A stretch of DNA of 64,000 bases. Source: Porodaedalea pini (lineage: Eukaryota; Basidiomycota; Agaricomycetes; Hymenochaetales; Hymenochaetaceae). The stretch spans positions 1,116,001-1,180,000 of the forward strand of contig NBAY01000002.1 in assembly GCA_002794775.1 (NCBI GenBank). The letters are read 5' to 3'. Shown here in pieces: positions 22,801-34,270 of this stretch (positions within the stretch are counted from its first letter, which is position 1; the number at the start of each line of letters is the position of its first letter). The position numbers were made by a program, and so were the translations under genes. The notes beneath the pieces were generated by a model, which ran no database searches, was not told the origin of the DNA, and saw nothing but the letters and a program-made list of their open reading frames with translations.

Positions 22801-25603
22801 ATGGGTAAGCCTTGTTGACTCGTCAGTATAGCGAATGTCTGGCTCACTATACCTTAGCGACCTCGTCCACCTCCTTCGCCTTCCCCTCAACGGAGTCTAC
22901 CGGTGCGACTCCGAGTCCCGCCGTACCAGCACCCTCACCTCAGCGACGTCAACATCTGCTTTCATTCCGCAGAATATCACTCCCGGCTGCACCAACTTTA
23001 TTGAACAGACAATCGTCAGCCAGTCTGACGTCCTACGATTCGTTTCCTGAAGAGAACATAGGCGCAGGTCCTGCCGAACCCTCTGGAGTGCCTCGGAATG
23101 CTGCTCCTAAATTGCCTTATCGAACATTCGTTATGGATGGGAAGAAACGCTCGCGGAGAAGGAGGGATAGCGCAAGACCACTAGATGAAGGCAAAACCGC
23201 GAAAAGGAGGAAAATTATTGCCGAATTTTATGACACGGAGCGTGCATATGTAGAAGGCCTGGACCTGATTTACTCAGTACGTCCTACGGAAACTCTACGC
23301 TACTAGTGAATCTGATATTTCTGTAGCATTTCCTGACTCCATTAATTGAATCTCTCGATACTCCTTCACCACTGCTTGACCGAGAAGATCTTATAGCCGT
23401 ATTCTCAAACTTCATCGATATCTGGAATTTGCACAGATCTTTCTACACATCTCTCAGCGACCTCCTGTCTCCTTCATTATCCCAGCCGCGAGCCATACCG
23501 CCGCCCCTTTCGTCTGTTCTTGTCTCTCATTTCCCTTACCTTTCTCTCTACACTCCATTTGTCTCGAGCTTTCCCGAAGTTATGGCCAGGCTGTCAAATC
23601 TTCAGTCTAATAATGCCGCCTTTGACTCATTCATTATAGACCGAGAAGCAGATGAACGGTGTGGAAAGCTCAAGCTACGAGATTGGCTCTTAACAATCGT
23701 CCAACGTTGTCCGCGTTATCTTCTTCTCCTCAAGGACCTTATAAATTGCACCGACCTTGAAGATGTGGAACGGCCAAACTTGATAGCGACTCACTCTCTT
23801 TTAGCGAAAGGTGCGCATTTTAAGGACATACACGTCACGGTTTCTCATATTTATTCTTTGACAGTTACGACGTCTCTTGACACGTCTCTTCATACACACG
23901 CTCAAACTCTCTCGCTTCTCGCGCTTCAACGCGCGACTCATAATTTGCCAATTCAGCTCGTTAGCCCGGGCCGAACTCTTCTTAAACGCGGTACCCTCAT
24001 GCAGTTAGACAACTCTTCCATTCTCAAGGAGCGGGAATTCCTGTTATTCTCGGACTGCCTTCTCTGGCTTGCGAATGATAGGATGGTTGAGGCTGAATGG
24101 CTACGTCGAGGCAATGATTTAGGTATTGGCGGTGCCGGCTTTGCTCGCGGCGGATCCCCGAGCAAACGACCCGAGTTCAAGCGGACGAGAAGCAAAAGTG
24201 AAAATGAAGTGCCGGACACGACAAAAGCCCGTCACAGGCAGGTGCCAGGTAGTCCGAAGAAAACGAAGCCAGGCCAATCACCTGGTCATGAGGAGAGATG
24301 GTGGTTTAAGGGCAAAGCAGAGCTGGTCGACATCGAGGTGGTTCTGAGCGCCACGAGAGAACGTGGTGATGAGAGGTGCCTGGATATTCTTAACCCTGAG
24401 ATGTCATTTGCGTTGTACGCCGATAACGAGCAAAGTCGGAACGACTGGGTCACTGCCCTTCGAGGTGCGAAGGCATCACTTCTGGTTTCGTTAAATGTGA
24501 TGCACCCCAACTCCACACTCGCTTCTTCATCTTCGACAAATCACATACGACGCTCCTTGCAGGCCCTGCCGTATCTCCCGGAGGAGGATGAAGGCCAGGC
24601 ATTGCCCAAAAGAGGGAAGGTTGATCATTTTGTTCCTGCGATTTGGGTTCCAGATGGGAAGACTGAGTCGTGCATGAGGTGCGGCAGAGCCTTCGGTTGG
24701 AGGAGACGAAGGCATCATTGTAGGCTATGCGGGCGTTGCATTTGTGCCGGGTGTTCCGAGAAGGTGAGATATCCCCTGTCAAGTGTGTGCTCACGTTGGC
24801 TTACTTTTTTCATAGACCTTCTTTATCGCCGACCCCTCTATGAATGATCCCAGCAAATCAGCACGAGCATGCAATGCTTGTTACGATACGGTCTTCCCCC
24901 TCATTGGAACATCTACCTCTGAAAGTAATATCTCGGCGGTACAGTCTGGTTCGACTCTGTCTAGCTTTCCATCTTGGAAAACGCAGAAACCAGCTCCGCG
25001 AAATATGTCTAAGCCATCGGAGCTTATGGCGCTGGGCGTTCCAGTGTTTTCGTCTGGTTCTCCCTCAAGGAAAGTAGATGTGATACGTAGACCGAAGGCT
25101 AGACCGCTCAGCCACCCTGTGATCCCGCAGGTATTTGGGGATTCGTACGAGGGCTTGTTTCTTAATGGGTCGAGAGAGGATGAGGAAGGGAAAAGCTTGA
25201 GGAACTTCGATGAGCCTGTACCACAGTCTAGTACAGAAGCTGGACAGGTCCTGGGAGACATCTCAGCTGCTTCCCTCAACTTTCCTGCACTTCTTGCACC
25301 CCCATTGTTTCCGTGTCGTCCTCCTCTTCCGACGAGATTTCACCTCGAGCAAGGAAGCGGTTCTCGATGCCTGCCATTGCCCTGCAGACCACATCTGTCA
25401 CTGCGCACCCGAAAGTCAGCGGCGAGGGCCGCTCGAAGCGCTTCTCGCTTGTACTAGGTGGTAAGCAGAAACTCGCCACTCAAGCTCAGACGACCGACCG
25501 TACGGAAAGGAACAATCTCGCTGTGGAAAGTGATTTGAGACACGGGATCGCCGCTGCGAGATTGCATGAGCTGCTGGAAAGAACAAATTCGACGCAGGCA
25601 TAA
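22801..25603 (+). CDS. Rho guanine nucleotide exchange factor with DH, PH and FYVE domains
   Basis: Signalling protein that would activate a Rho/Cdc42-type GTPase at phosphoinositide-containing membranes. Exons 22801-22804, 22858-23276, 23327-23810, 23865-24763 and 24816 onward join in frame; the first exon is only ATGG. The DH domain starts at KIIAEFYDTERAYVEGLDLI and contains LKLRDWLLTIVQRCPRYLLL, the conserved helix CR3. The PH domain follows (LLKRGTLMQL, REFLLFSDCLLWL). A FYVE zinc finger follows: WVPD, CMRCGRAFGW, RRRHHCRLCG, CICAGCSEK and CNAC give the eight zinc ligands and basic R(R/K)HHCR pocket. The intron at 23811-23864 is a multiple of three and could be retained. Near 25,248-25,340 one more intron is needed to reach the frame ending at 25603; its acceptor is unresolved. 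The architecture resembles FGD proteins, although FGDs have a second PH domain. Confidence 0.88.
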
Positions 25604-25857
25604 TCTCGACTTTTATTTCTGACAGACGGTCAGATTTGAAGACTGCTGGACACTCATGGATGATTATTTATCTTGCATTTTAATATGTATAGTTCCCTGT
25701 ACGTTGTGTATCGCAGAAAATAATAATGAGAACCGTTTCGGCGACTGCCGAAACCACGTTCACGTGATCGACGCGTTGAACTAAACACTGAGCACACAAC
25801 CACGGTCTACAGCCAACCTCATCCACTTTGCTCAAGTCGTCGAGCAAAACCGCCAGC

Positions 25858-28800
25858 ATGTCGTGGGACTTCACTGTGGATGACTTACGAAAGGAACTTA
25901 AAGAACTGAAGGAAAAGCTTGCAGTACAAGGTGCGCGGAATGGCTTCTTGAGTCTCGTAACAAACAATCTAACCTCTTGCTCGCATTCTCAGGTGTTAAA
26001 GTTGGCGAACAGGAGAGCAAGATACTCAAGAATGAGGAAGAACTAAAGGCTACGAAAGAGAGCTATGCTGAGGCTATGTATAAAGTAAGCTCAAAATAAA
26101 GTAAAAAGCACTCGTTCTCTTCGCTCATCACGTTACACTCATGCACAGCTCCGAAAAGAGGCGGACCATACTCTAGAGCTCGAAGAAGCCCTTAAAAGAC
26201 GCAATGATGAACTTCGGAATGAGAAGAATACTCGCGAGAATGTCGAGAAGGCGCTCCGGACAGCGAAGGAGGAGAGGGAGAAGGAAGCCACATCCGCGAA
26301 GGAGGCACAGCATTTTCTGAACCAAATGGCTACCGACTCAAATGAGTGTCGCGATCAGCGCGAGAAGCTGGCCGTAGAGAAGGCGAAGCTCGAGGCCCAG
26401 GTCCGGGAGCTGCAGGGAGAGTTACGAAGACACGAAATTACCCCGCCTCCACCACCCAAAACACCAGCACGTCCTCGTGCCTCCTCACTCACCAACCTCA
26501 ACAAGGTTACATTGCTCGAGCGTGATATGGAGCAGATTCGCGCATCGGCTTCTGCTTCGGAAATCGACCTCAAGTCGACACAGGAGAAGCTCTCCAGAAC
26601 ACAGTCCGATCTCCTTCGCATGGAAAACGAGAAGGCTGCACTGGAAAAGAAACTGAAGGACAGCGAGCGGAGGGTAAGGGACGTCTTGGAGGACAAAGAC
26701 GATATGCAGGCGGAGTTGGACTTTTACCGGAATCAGAACGCCTCAGGCTCGCGCGAGGAAGAACTCGTGGCCAGACTTGAGGAGGAAGAGAACAAAGTGG
26801 CTTTGTTGGAGCAACAGCTCGCTCAGGCGAGCCGCTCTAATGGCATGAAGCGCTCCGTCGACCAGCTACAAGCACGACTCAACAGCGAGGTCTCGCGGCG
26901 CGAGGCGGTTGAGGCGCACGAAACCGAACTCGTGCTGGAGAGGGAGGAGGCGCTGAACGAACTCGATAATCTCAGAATGAATTTGCAAGAGCTCAACGTA
27001 TCGATAAGTCAGAAAGATGCACGCATTAGTGAGCTCGAGGCGCAAGAAAGGTAAATGTTGTCAGGTATTCAGCCTCATAGCCACTGTTACATGTCGCTAA
27101 TCTCTGTGTTTCAGTGCTCTACAGGAGCAGCTTGAGACTGCAAGAAATAATGGTGCTTCTAGCTCTGCAGGGATCGATGAGGAAAAGATCAGTGAGATGG
27201 TGAATGGCATCGCACGCATTCGCGCTGAGCGTGATGAGCTTAAAGCTCACTTGGAGTTTGTCCAGATGGAGGCCCATTTTAAGGTTGAAACTCTCGAGAA
27301 AAAGCTTGCTGAACAAACGGCAAGTACTATGGACGAAGCCCAGCTCCAGGAATATCAAACATTGATCGCACAGCTGACCGACAAGCTGAACTTCGGGAAA
27401 ATCCGCACTCAGAAGCTGCACACTGCGGTGTCAGCCATGCTTGTTACCATTCAGCATCTGCATGTCCAAAACGACTGCTTGCGTGAACAGGTCTTTACCA
27501 TCACTTCGTCTCAGGAGATAACTGTTTCAAGGAGCGAAGCTGAATTGGCAGCGCTCCGTAACCACCTAAACGAGCAGTCAGCCGAACGTTCGTCCCTCGT
27601 CCCGATCAACGCGTCGTTGCAGGAGAATCTCCGGATCAAGTCCGAAGAAATTGATCGTATTTCTGTTGAGTATCAGGTCGTCCTTGCATCCAAGGACGAA
27701 GAGATCGCCGAAATACAACTTAGATTGTCCGACACCAGCGTTGCGCTCCGCGAAGAGAAGGGACTACGTTCCGCTCTCGAGGACCGAGTCCGAGAGCTCG
27801 AGGTCAACTCGAATACGGTCAAGCAGGAGCTTGCGGATGCATTGGAACATTGCGAACGTCTCGAGGCTAGGCAGTCGTCAGAGACGTCTTCTGACGCTGC
27901 TACGCGTTCTCTCAAGAATGAGATCGAGGAGCTCAGGAACAGAGTCATGCGCCGAACGGAACAAATTGGCTTGCAGCAACATGATATCAAGAGACTTGAG
28001 ACGAACATGCGTTTGACGGACGAGCGCCTCGAAGAGGTGCTGGGCGAGCTGGAGATGGCAGAGACCGCGAAAGCTGCGATGCTTGAGGATTGCTCGACGG
28101 CACGTGAGGAACGTGATCACACCAAGAAAGCCCTGGTGCAAGCCGAGCTCGAGTCCGAGCGTCTGTCCGCGCTGGTACGCGAAGCGGAGGAGGAAACGTG
28201 CAAGCTTAAAGCCACTCTGCTGTCCTTGGAGGAACGTGAAAAGGAAATGGGTGCCATGAAAGATGGCGAGTTGGCTACGATGACCGATGCCGTCGTTGAA
28301 CGTGACAGCCAGATTGGTACTCTCGTGGAGAATCTCAAATCTGCCGAAGCAGCGTTGCACGATGCTCGAGGACAGGCCGCTAACCTCAGGAAAGAGCTTG
28401 AAGCGGCCCAGGAGGCAAACGAGCGATCGATGAAAGAGCGACAGGAGCAATTGCAGAGTAACAGACTCGTTACATTAGATGAGCTTGAACGCCATGCTAG
28501 CGAACTGCGAAGTCTCACCCAGGAACTGGAGGCTTCGAAGCTTGCCCACGACGATGCGAAGAACGCTTTACAGACAAAGAACGAGGAGTACGATCGCGCT
28601 CTCAGCGAGATTGAGCAGCTGAACTCAAAACTTGAAGCTGCGAAGACGGCTCACCAGAAGAATACAGACGTTCTGCAACCAAAAGACCATGAAATGGAGT
28701 ATTACGCTGCGAACGCTCGCCGCCTCGCCTCTGACCTGGAGGACGCGAAGGCAGCGCATCAGGAGACGAGGAAGGCGCTTCTTGCCAAGGAGCAGGAACT

Positions 28801-30926
28801 CAAGCAAAGGATATACGAACTGCATGAGTCATCTGTCGAACTCGAGGCTGCGAAGGCCAATCAAGAAGATTCCGCTCATATGCTTCAGTTGAAGGAGAAG
28901 GAGCTAGACGTGACTTCTGCTGAGCTAAAGCGCCTTGCCTTAGAACTCGAGACCTGGCACGCGAAGCAGCAAGAAGTTACTGCTGCCCTTGAGGCGAGAG
29001 GAGATCAGCTCATTCAGATGGACGAGCGTGTTGCACATCTGGAGACGGAAAAGTCAGATCTTTTAACGCGACTGGCAGCATTCGAGGCCGACTCCGAGCA
29101 AGGGCTCACTGACTCTGCTTCCCTTCGCTCGATTCTCGAGGAAGAGCGGAAATGTCATGAGCAAGATGTCAAGAAGCTTGAAGCCGATGTTGCCTCCTTA
29201 CAGGCCGAAAAGGAGCAGCAGCTGAAAGCATCCGACTCGATAAGTAAAGACCTTAAGGCTCGTCAGGAGGAGACTGCTGCTCTATTGAAGGCTACCAAGG
29301 CGGAGCTTGAAGAGAAGCAGGCACTCTACGATGCGCTCGCTGATGAACAGCAAAGGGCATCAGTGTGTCATGGAGACGAAGCAGCAGATCTCAAGAAGCA
29401 GCTCGCTGCTTTATCTGCCGAGATGGAGGATCTGCAACTATCCCTGCAGGAAGAGGTTGACGGTCGAAAGCGTGAACTTGCTGCTCACGGAGAGGAACTC
29501 CAAGCCGCGCTAGACAAACAAGAGTCGTCATCTGCCATCGAGTCTGAACTTTGGCATAACGTCCAGCAGTATAAGGAACAACTCGCGGAGGTCCGCGCAA
29601 ACCTTATGGCTCTTCAGGATGAGAATACAACCATGCAATCGGAAATGGATAATCTCTCCGGAGAATGCCATCGCGCCAACCTCAAGAGTCAGTCACTGGA
29701 AAGACAACTCGCATCGAATGCTAGGGAGCTGTCCGACCTGCGCGACGAGATGTCGCGCGTGCGTGAAGCGCTCTCGCACTCAGAGAAGTCTGGCAAAACG
29801 GCTGAAATGAACCTTCTCCTTATTAGTCAGCAAAACGAACGCACTATTTCGTCCCTCCGAAATCAGTTGAAGGAGCACGAGAAGGATGCCGAGAGGATTC
29901 AGAAGCTTCAACAGATTGTTGGCGAGACGAGAGAGCAGATCAGCGAGATGGAAGGCCTACTGAGAGCGAAGTGTGCGGAAATCGAAGATAATGATGATAA
30001 ATTCATCCAGTAAGCTGTCTTTCTCGTGGACTCGCTCTTCTTGTTATCTGATTTCTTAATGATTTCATAGGTTACTGAAGGAAAAGAAGAAGCTGACGAG
30101 CAAGGTCGAATCTCTGACGAAGAAAAACAATAACTTGCAGAGCAAGCTATCAGTTACCTCCGCAGGACCATCGAAGATGACGTCTCCACCTTCGCAGGGA
30201 TCGACCCACCTTAGTTCTCCGACGGAGCCTGTTCAGTCCGCTCCTATTTTTGCAGCGCCAACTCCGGTTGCAGTGCCTGAGGCACCTGCATTTTCTTCCA
30301 CAAAGCCTAGGCTTTCCACTCGCCCAACTCCTTCTCAAATTAAGACCCCCGAGCAATCGAGGCGGGTTTCTGGTACTAAGAGACGCCGGGAGTCTACCCC
30401 GCCCTTGGACGAAATCCCCGTGACAACGTCTATAGGCAAAAAACGACCTCTGCCTGACGATTCTGACTCAGGCCGTGCTTCGGTTGAGGCGCGATTCCCG
30501 GACTCGTATCAGCCCGCTGCCAGCGGTTCTTCGACGCCTCCTATGTCCTCTTCTTCTTCCTCGCATATGTCTTCAATGCCTTCAATGTCAGAATTCACTT
30601 CGACTCCACGCCAACGGAGACCATTACAAACACTCCGTACAGGTTTCACACCTGTCCGTGGACAAACCGCGCTTCGTCCTACCCTTAGCCAGCCCTCTCC
30701 TGTTCGAAGGTCTGCAGCTGCTCAAGCTCTGCAAGCTAAAACCGTGATTTCAGACGTGACGAACAGTCCACCGAGGGCTAAACGTGTATTCACAGTGGAG
30801 CCTGGGTCGACCGAGCCTCGTGTACAGAAGCCAGCTGGGAAGGGCTGGTTGGGGAAGATCCGTGGCGGGGGAACGAATCCGCTCTTGAGGACTCGGCAGC
30901 AGCCAAATCCTGAGGGTCATGCATAG
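25858..30926 (+). CDS. Very long coiled-coil protein of unknown function
   Basis: Five exons (25858-25930, 25993-26084, 26149-27050, 27115-30009, 30071-30926) join in frame to 1,605 residues. The start is MSWDFTVDDLRKELKELKEK. From about residue 10 to 1,330 nearly everything is heptad-type, Glu/Lys/Leu/Ala-rich coiled coil, with one short break of Pro residues (TPPPPPKTPARPRASS) near residue 155. The C-terminal 270 residues are Ser/Pro/Thr-rich and basic, with several TP/SP sites (STPPLDE, TSTPRQRRP, PSPVRRS) and a short end KGWLGKIRGGG. No motor or globular domain is visible. Such a layout is found in spindle, kinetochore, nuclear pore and Golgi tethers; none can be chosen from the sequence. 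The TP/SP-rich tail suggests regulation by proline-directed kinases (inference). Confidence 0.82.
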
Positions 30927-31095
30927 TCTCCGATTTATACCTTGATTACAAGCTTTGATTGTCCTCTGTATTTCACTACTCTAGCTATGACATGCATGTG
31001 TATCTATAGCTACATCTAATTTATGTCTGTGCGAATTGAAGGCACGTGCACAGGTATTTATAATGCTGCTACTACAACAACTCTCGTACAGACCA

Positions 31096-32519
31096 CTAAG
31101 AAAAGGGACGAAAGAACGGACGGAGAATCAAAATAATGTGTATACGTAACGTGGAGGAATGGCGATACGAGTGATGAATTGCTTTACACATAGAAGGACT
31201 GGGGTAGGTCAGAGAAAATAGGCATGCTGTCAGGAGGACGACGGAACGAAAAATAAGCAAACTTGAGTAGCATAAGGAAATTGTTAGGACGAAACCAATC
31301 AGGGAAATCGAGAGGTAAGGAATGATGTCGAAAAAGACCATTGCAGATATGGGAGAAAAAGATACAAGAGTTAAGCATGTGACGAACATCATGTTTAATG
31401 CAAAGGGGATCCGGGCATCAGGGGGATAGATTTCAGTTGTGCAAATCGAACGTGTTGAGCATTATGCTAGCAGCACAGGAGAGAATGGAGTGATGTATTC
31501 GCTTTTCTGGTGATAGCTTGAGGAATGGTCGAAAGGTGCGGGAGGGTTGTAGGATGAATGAAGATGGTTCCACAATTGAGCGGTGCCTGCGTAGATTGAC
31601 CATCCGCACTTTCCATTTGCTGACGAGCTGGAGGGAGAAGTGCGCAGAAAGGTTGGGTAAAGTATCCAGAATGGGTATGGAATGATGGGCAGAAGCTGCA
31701 TTTTTAGCAAGCTGGTCTGCTCTAGAATTGCTGAGGACTCCTAGGTGTGAAGGGAGCCATTGAATGGTTATAGACAATGATTTGTGATGTAGGGCAAGGA
31801 AGATGCCACAAAGTCTACGAAACGTGATAATGAATTCAGTATGTCGAGTGTCATTTGAGAAGATCAACTGAGCACTGTTTAGTGAATCAGTGACAATGTG
31901 GATCCAGATGGGGGTCAAGCTATGAGCCAGTAGGGCAGAAATACGATGCATGGCTGCGATGAGCGCTTCCTGCTCCTCAAACAAAATGTTCAAGTGAGAG
32001 TGTGCTGCTGAAGAAAAGACAGTGAGTTCTCGGTGATTATGCACAATCAAAAATCCATGGCTGCCAGTTGGAGAGCCATCTTTGCCTGTAATAATGGAGC
32101 CATCAGTGAAGATGAAGTAAAGAAATGGAGGTGGATGGAGAAAGAAAGAATTGAAGGAGCATATAGCTTGTCTACATTGACTACAAGATGGGATTGGGGT
32201 AAGCGATAATCTGGAATGAATGGGGATGAATGTCAGGTACGAGACAGCTTTAGGAAGAGGAATATTGGGGATAAGCTTATCAACAAGATAGCCCTTGGGT
32301 TTCGATGTAGGTTTTGAGTAGGAAAAGTAGGAGAGAAGAAAGCACTTGGCAAGAAATTGAATGAAGATATTGAGAGGGGGACAAGAAAGGAAGGACTTGG
32401 CAACCAAAGGGTTGATGGAAGAATGAAAGGTCAGGTGTAAAAACTTGTTCTGAATGGGTTGTAAAATGGTTGAAATGAGAGGCAAATGGGAAAAAAGAAT
32501 GGCGCCATAGATGGCCACC
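31096..32519 (-). pseudogene. LINE fragment: RNase H and C-terminal zinc-knuckle region
   Basis: Downstream half of a non-LTR retrotransposon ORF2 on the minus strand. An open frame from 32518 to 31433 contains an RNase H domain: FTDGSI (first Asp), LFEEQEALIAAMHR (Glu), IVTDSLNSAQLI (second Asp) and WLPSHLGVLSNSRADQLAK (His and last Asp). Past the stop, frames to about 31,100 hold a decayed C-x-H-x-C type end. RNase H downstream of RT in a fungal LINE points to the Tad1-like clade. The frame is separated from its RT part by an inserted solo LTR. Confidence 0.75.
32515..32519 (+). repeat. Target site duplication CCACC (left)
   Basis: CCACC directly before the LTR; the same five bases follow it at 33009-33013. 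Confidence 0.85.
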
Positions 32520-33008
32520 TGTTAGAGTACAAACACATACTCAACAATCACTTAGCCATCACACCTACAAACAGCATAGATGGAGGCCCAGCGATGTAGG
32601 TACTGATGGCCAGCAGGCACGAGGTGAAGAGGGGAGGAGTCAAACACACAAGCGTCACAGACAATGATGTCAAGAGTAAGCGCAGTAGATTAAATGAATA
32701 TTGAGGTAAGGGGCAATACAGGTGAATGAGCTACCTATATACTTAATGGCCATGTGATTGTACTACTATAAGGAGGATGATGTTCCTGAGAAATGGAATG
32801 TGATGGAATGTCACAGAATGTGATGAGTAAGGAGTGGACGACGTCACCTGCAACCACGTGCAAGGGTCACATGATTGATGAGTCAGGTGACATCAACAAA
32901 TGAGCGGTGGAGGGAAAGGTTCAGTGGAGAAGGGGGGAAGGGATGTCGGCAAGGATGATGACGATGAAAGAAAGGGAAAGAAGGGTGTACACACTTAGGA
33001 TCCTAACA
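32520..33008. mobile_element. Solo LTR inside the LINE
   Basis: 489 bp starting TGTTAGAGTAC and ending GGATCCTAACA, so the ends are the inverted hexamers TGTTAG/CTAACA. Both sides carry CCACC. Removing the LTR and one CCACC rejoins the LINE frame (minus strand CTCGGTGGCCATC). No coding capacity inside. Its body is unlike the LTRs of E1-E5, so it is a different family. Confidence 0.85.
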
Positions 33009-33841
33009 CCACCGAGCAAATTAAACTGAAATATAATAGGCACACTTGTTGGAAATAAGCACCATTGGAATGATTGAAAAGAAAGGATCATTGGTGAAGA
33101 GTGGAGAGGGCTTTATTGGCACAAGCTTCAAAACGGGGTTTCAGGGACAGGTTGAATGTGAATATAATGCCAAGCCATGAAAGCTGATGTTTGGGCTGAA
33201 TAACTTGGTCGCCTGGAAGAATAAGGGAACCAAAAGAAGAGGAACCATCTTATAAGAACAAATGAAAAGTGTGTCGTGAGATTTGGGTATGCAGAAGGAT
33301 GTGAAGTAATTCGAGAGAATTGGGTCAATAGAAAGGCCAGCTGTGTGGAATAATGATGAAAGCACCAAAAACTGGTTTTGAAGGTATCAGAGATTTGTTT
33401 TAATACTAAGGGAACGTGAAGAAAGGAGATGGTCATCCATATAGGCACAAAGTGGATGGTGTGGGCCGAAATGAGAGTTGTAAGCAAAAATAATGTCAGA
33501 AGCAGTGAAGACAGAAATAAGGGGAGAAAGCAGTGACCCTTGTGGGATGCTGAGGTTAGGTTTGATGAAAGGATCAGAGAAAAAATTGTTGAAATGAATG
33601 GAAATGGATCGGTCTTTGAGCCAACTAGAAAGACAATGAATAATGTTAGGTTGAACACCTGAACAAATAAGTTTTTGTAAAAGTGCAGAATGCAAAATGT
33701 TGTCAAAAAAACCTTGAATGTCCACAGTGAGGATTGATGTAATAAAATAGCAATGTCGAGAAGAACAATAAGGAATATTGGAAGTATCATGGCCAGCTCG
33801 AATAAAGGGGTCAGTCAGGATGGACGAAAGAAGGTCATAAC
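33009..33841 (-). pseudogene. LINE fragment: reverse transcriptase
   Basis: Upstream half of the same LINE ORF2, broken by frame changes. On the minus strand at 33725-33387 it reads DIQGFFDNI (first catalytic Asp region), SIPQGSLLSPLISVF (motif B) and YMDDHLL (YxDD catalytic motif), followed near 33330 by GLSIDPILSNYF, as in the thumb-proximal region of fungal LINE RTs. The element is cut at 33,841 by the LTR of E1, so the N-terminal endonuclease is not present here. Confidence 0.75.
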
Positions 33842-34270
33842 TGTTAGGTGGGAGTCTGGGTGGTGGCTCAGACTGGGCAGGCCTCGGCTGACTGTCATCT
33901 GGGATGTGCTATACTCGAGTGGGGACTCGGGACACGCTATACTCAGGCTAGGTCATCACAGAGGTAAGAGGATTAATACACTGTACACTACTACAGGAGG
34001 GGGTGCAGTCTCACCTAGGTCGTCGCAGAGGTAAGAGGAAAAGCAGAACAGGTGTTTAAATGCGATTCCTCTTCCTTTTAAGCTCAGGACCTGTGAGACC
34101 GTATTATCTAAGAACTGTATAGTTTATGTAATGGAACGAATGAAGGTCAGGTTTGAGAGAGTGTGGGAAATGATTGAAAAGATGATTAAATATAATGGAA
34201 AGGGGAGATTAAAATAAAAGAAATGGTAAAAGGGAAAATAAAAGAAAAGGGGAAGGTTTGAGTCCTAACA
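33842..34270 (-). mobile_element. Ty3/gypsy element E1, 3' LTR
   Basis: 429-bp LTR with ends TGTTAGG/CCTAACA, lying next to the polypurine tract of E1 (minus-strand GA followed by a G run, at 34274-34286). It shares body, internal direct repeats and the AAAAGCAGAAC box (34039-34049) with the LTRs of E2-E5 but belongs with E4 in a slightly different subgroup in its middle part. Confidence 0.85.

Noticed and set aside
27651..28518. Several 100-190-codon frames on both strands inside the coiled-coil gene
   Set aside because: Repetitive Glu/Lys/Leu codons leave alternative frames open; they have no starts, splice sites or similarity.
31433..32518. RNase H frame as a host RNase H1 gene
   Set aside because: It lacks an independent start, continues upstream into an RT once the solo LTR is removed, and has the LINE-type order of motifs.
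33128..33790. Long minus-strand frame over the LINE RT region, rich in Leu, Phe and Ser
   Set aside because: It is in the wrong frame. The RT motifs (DIQGFFDNI, PQGSLLSPL, YMDD) are in another frame of the same strand; the composition reflects an AT-rich shadow.
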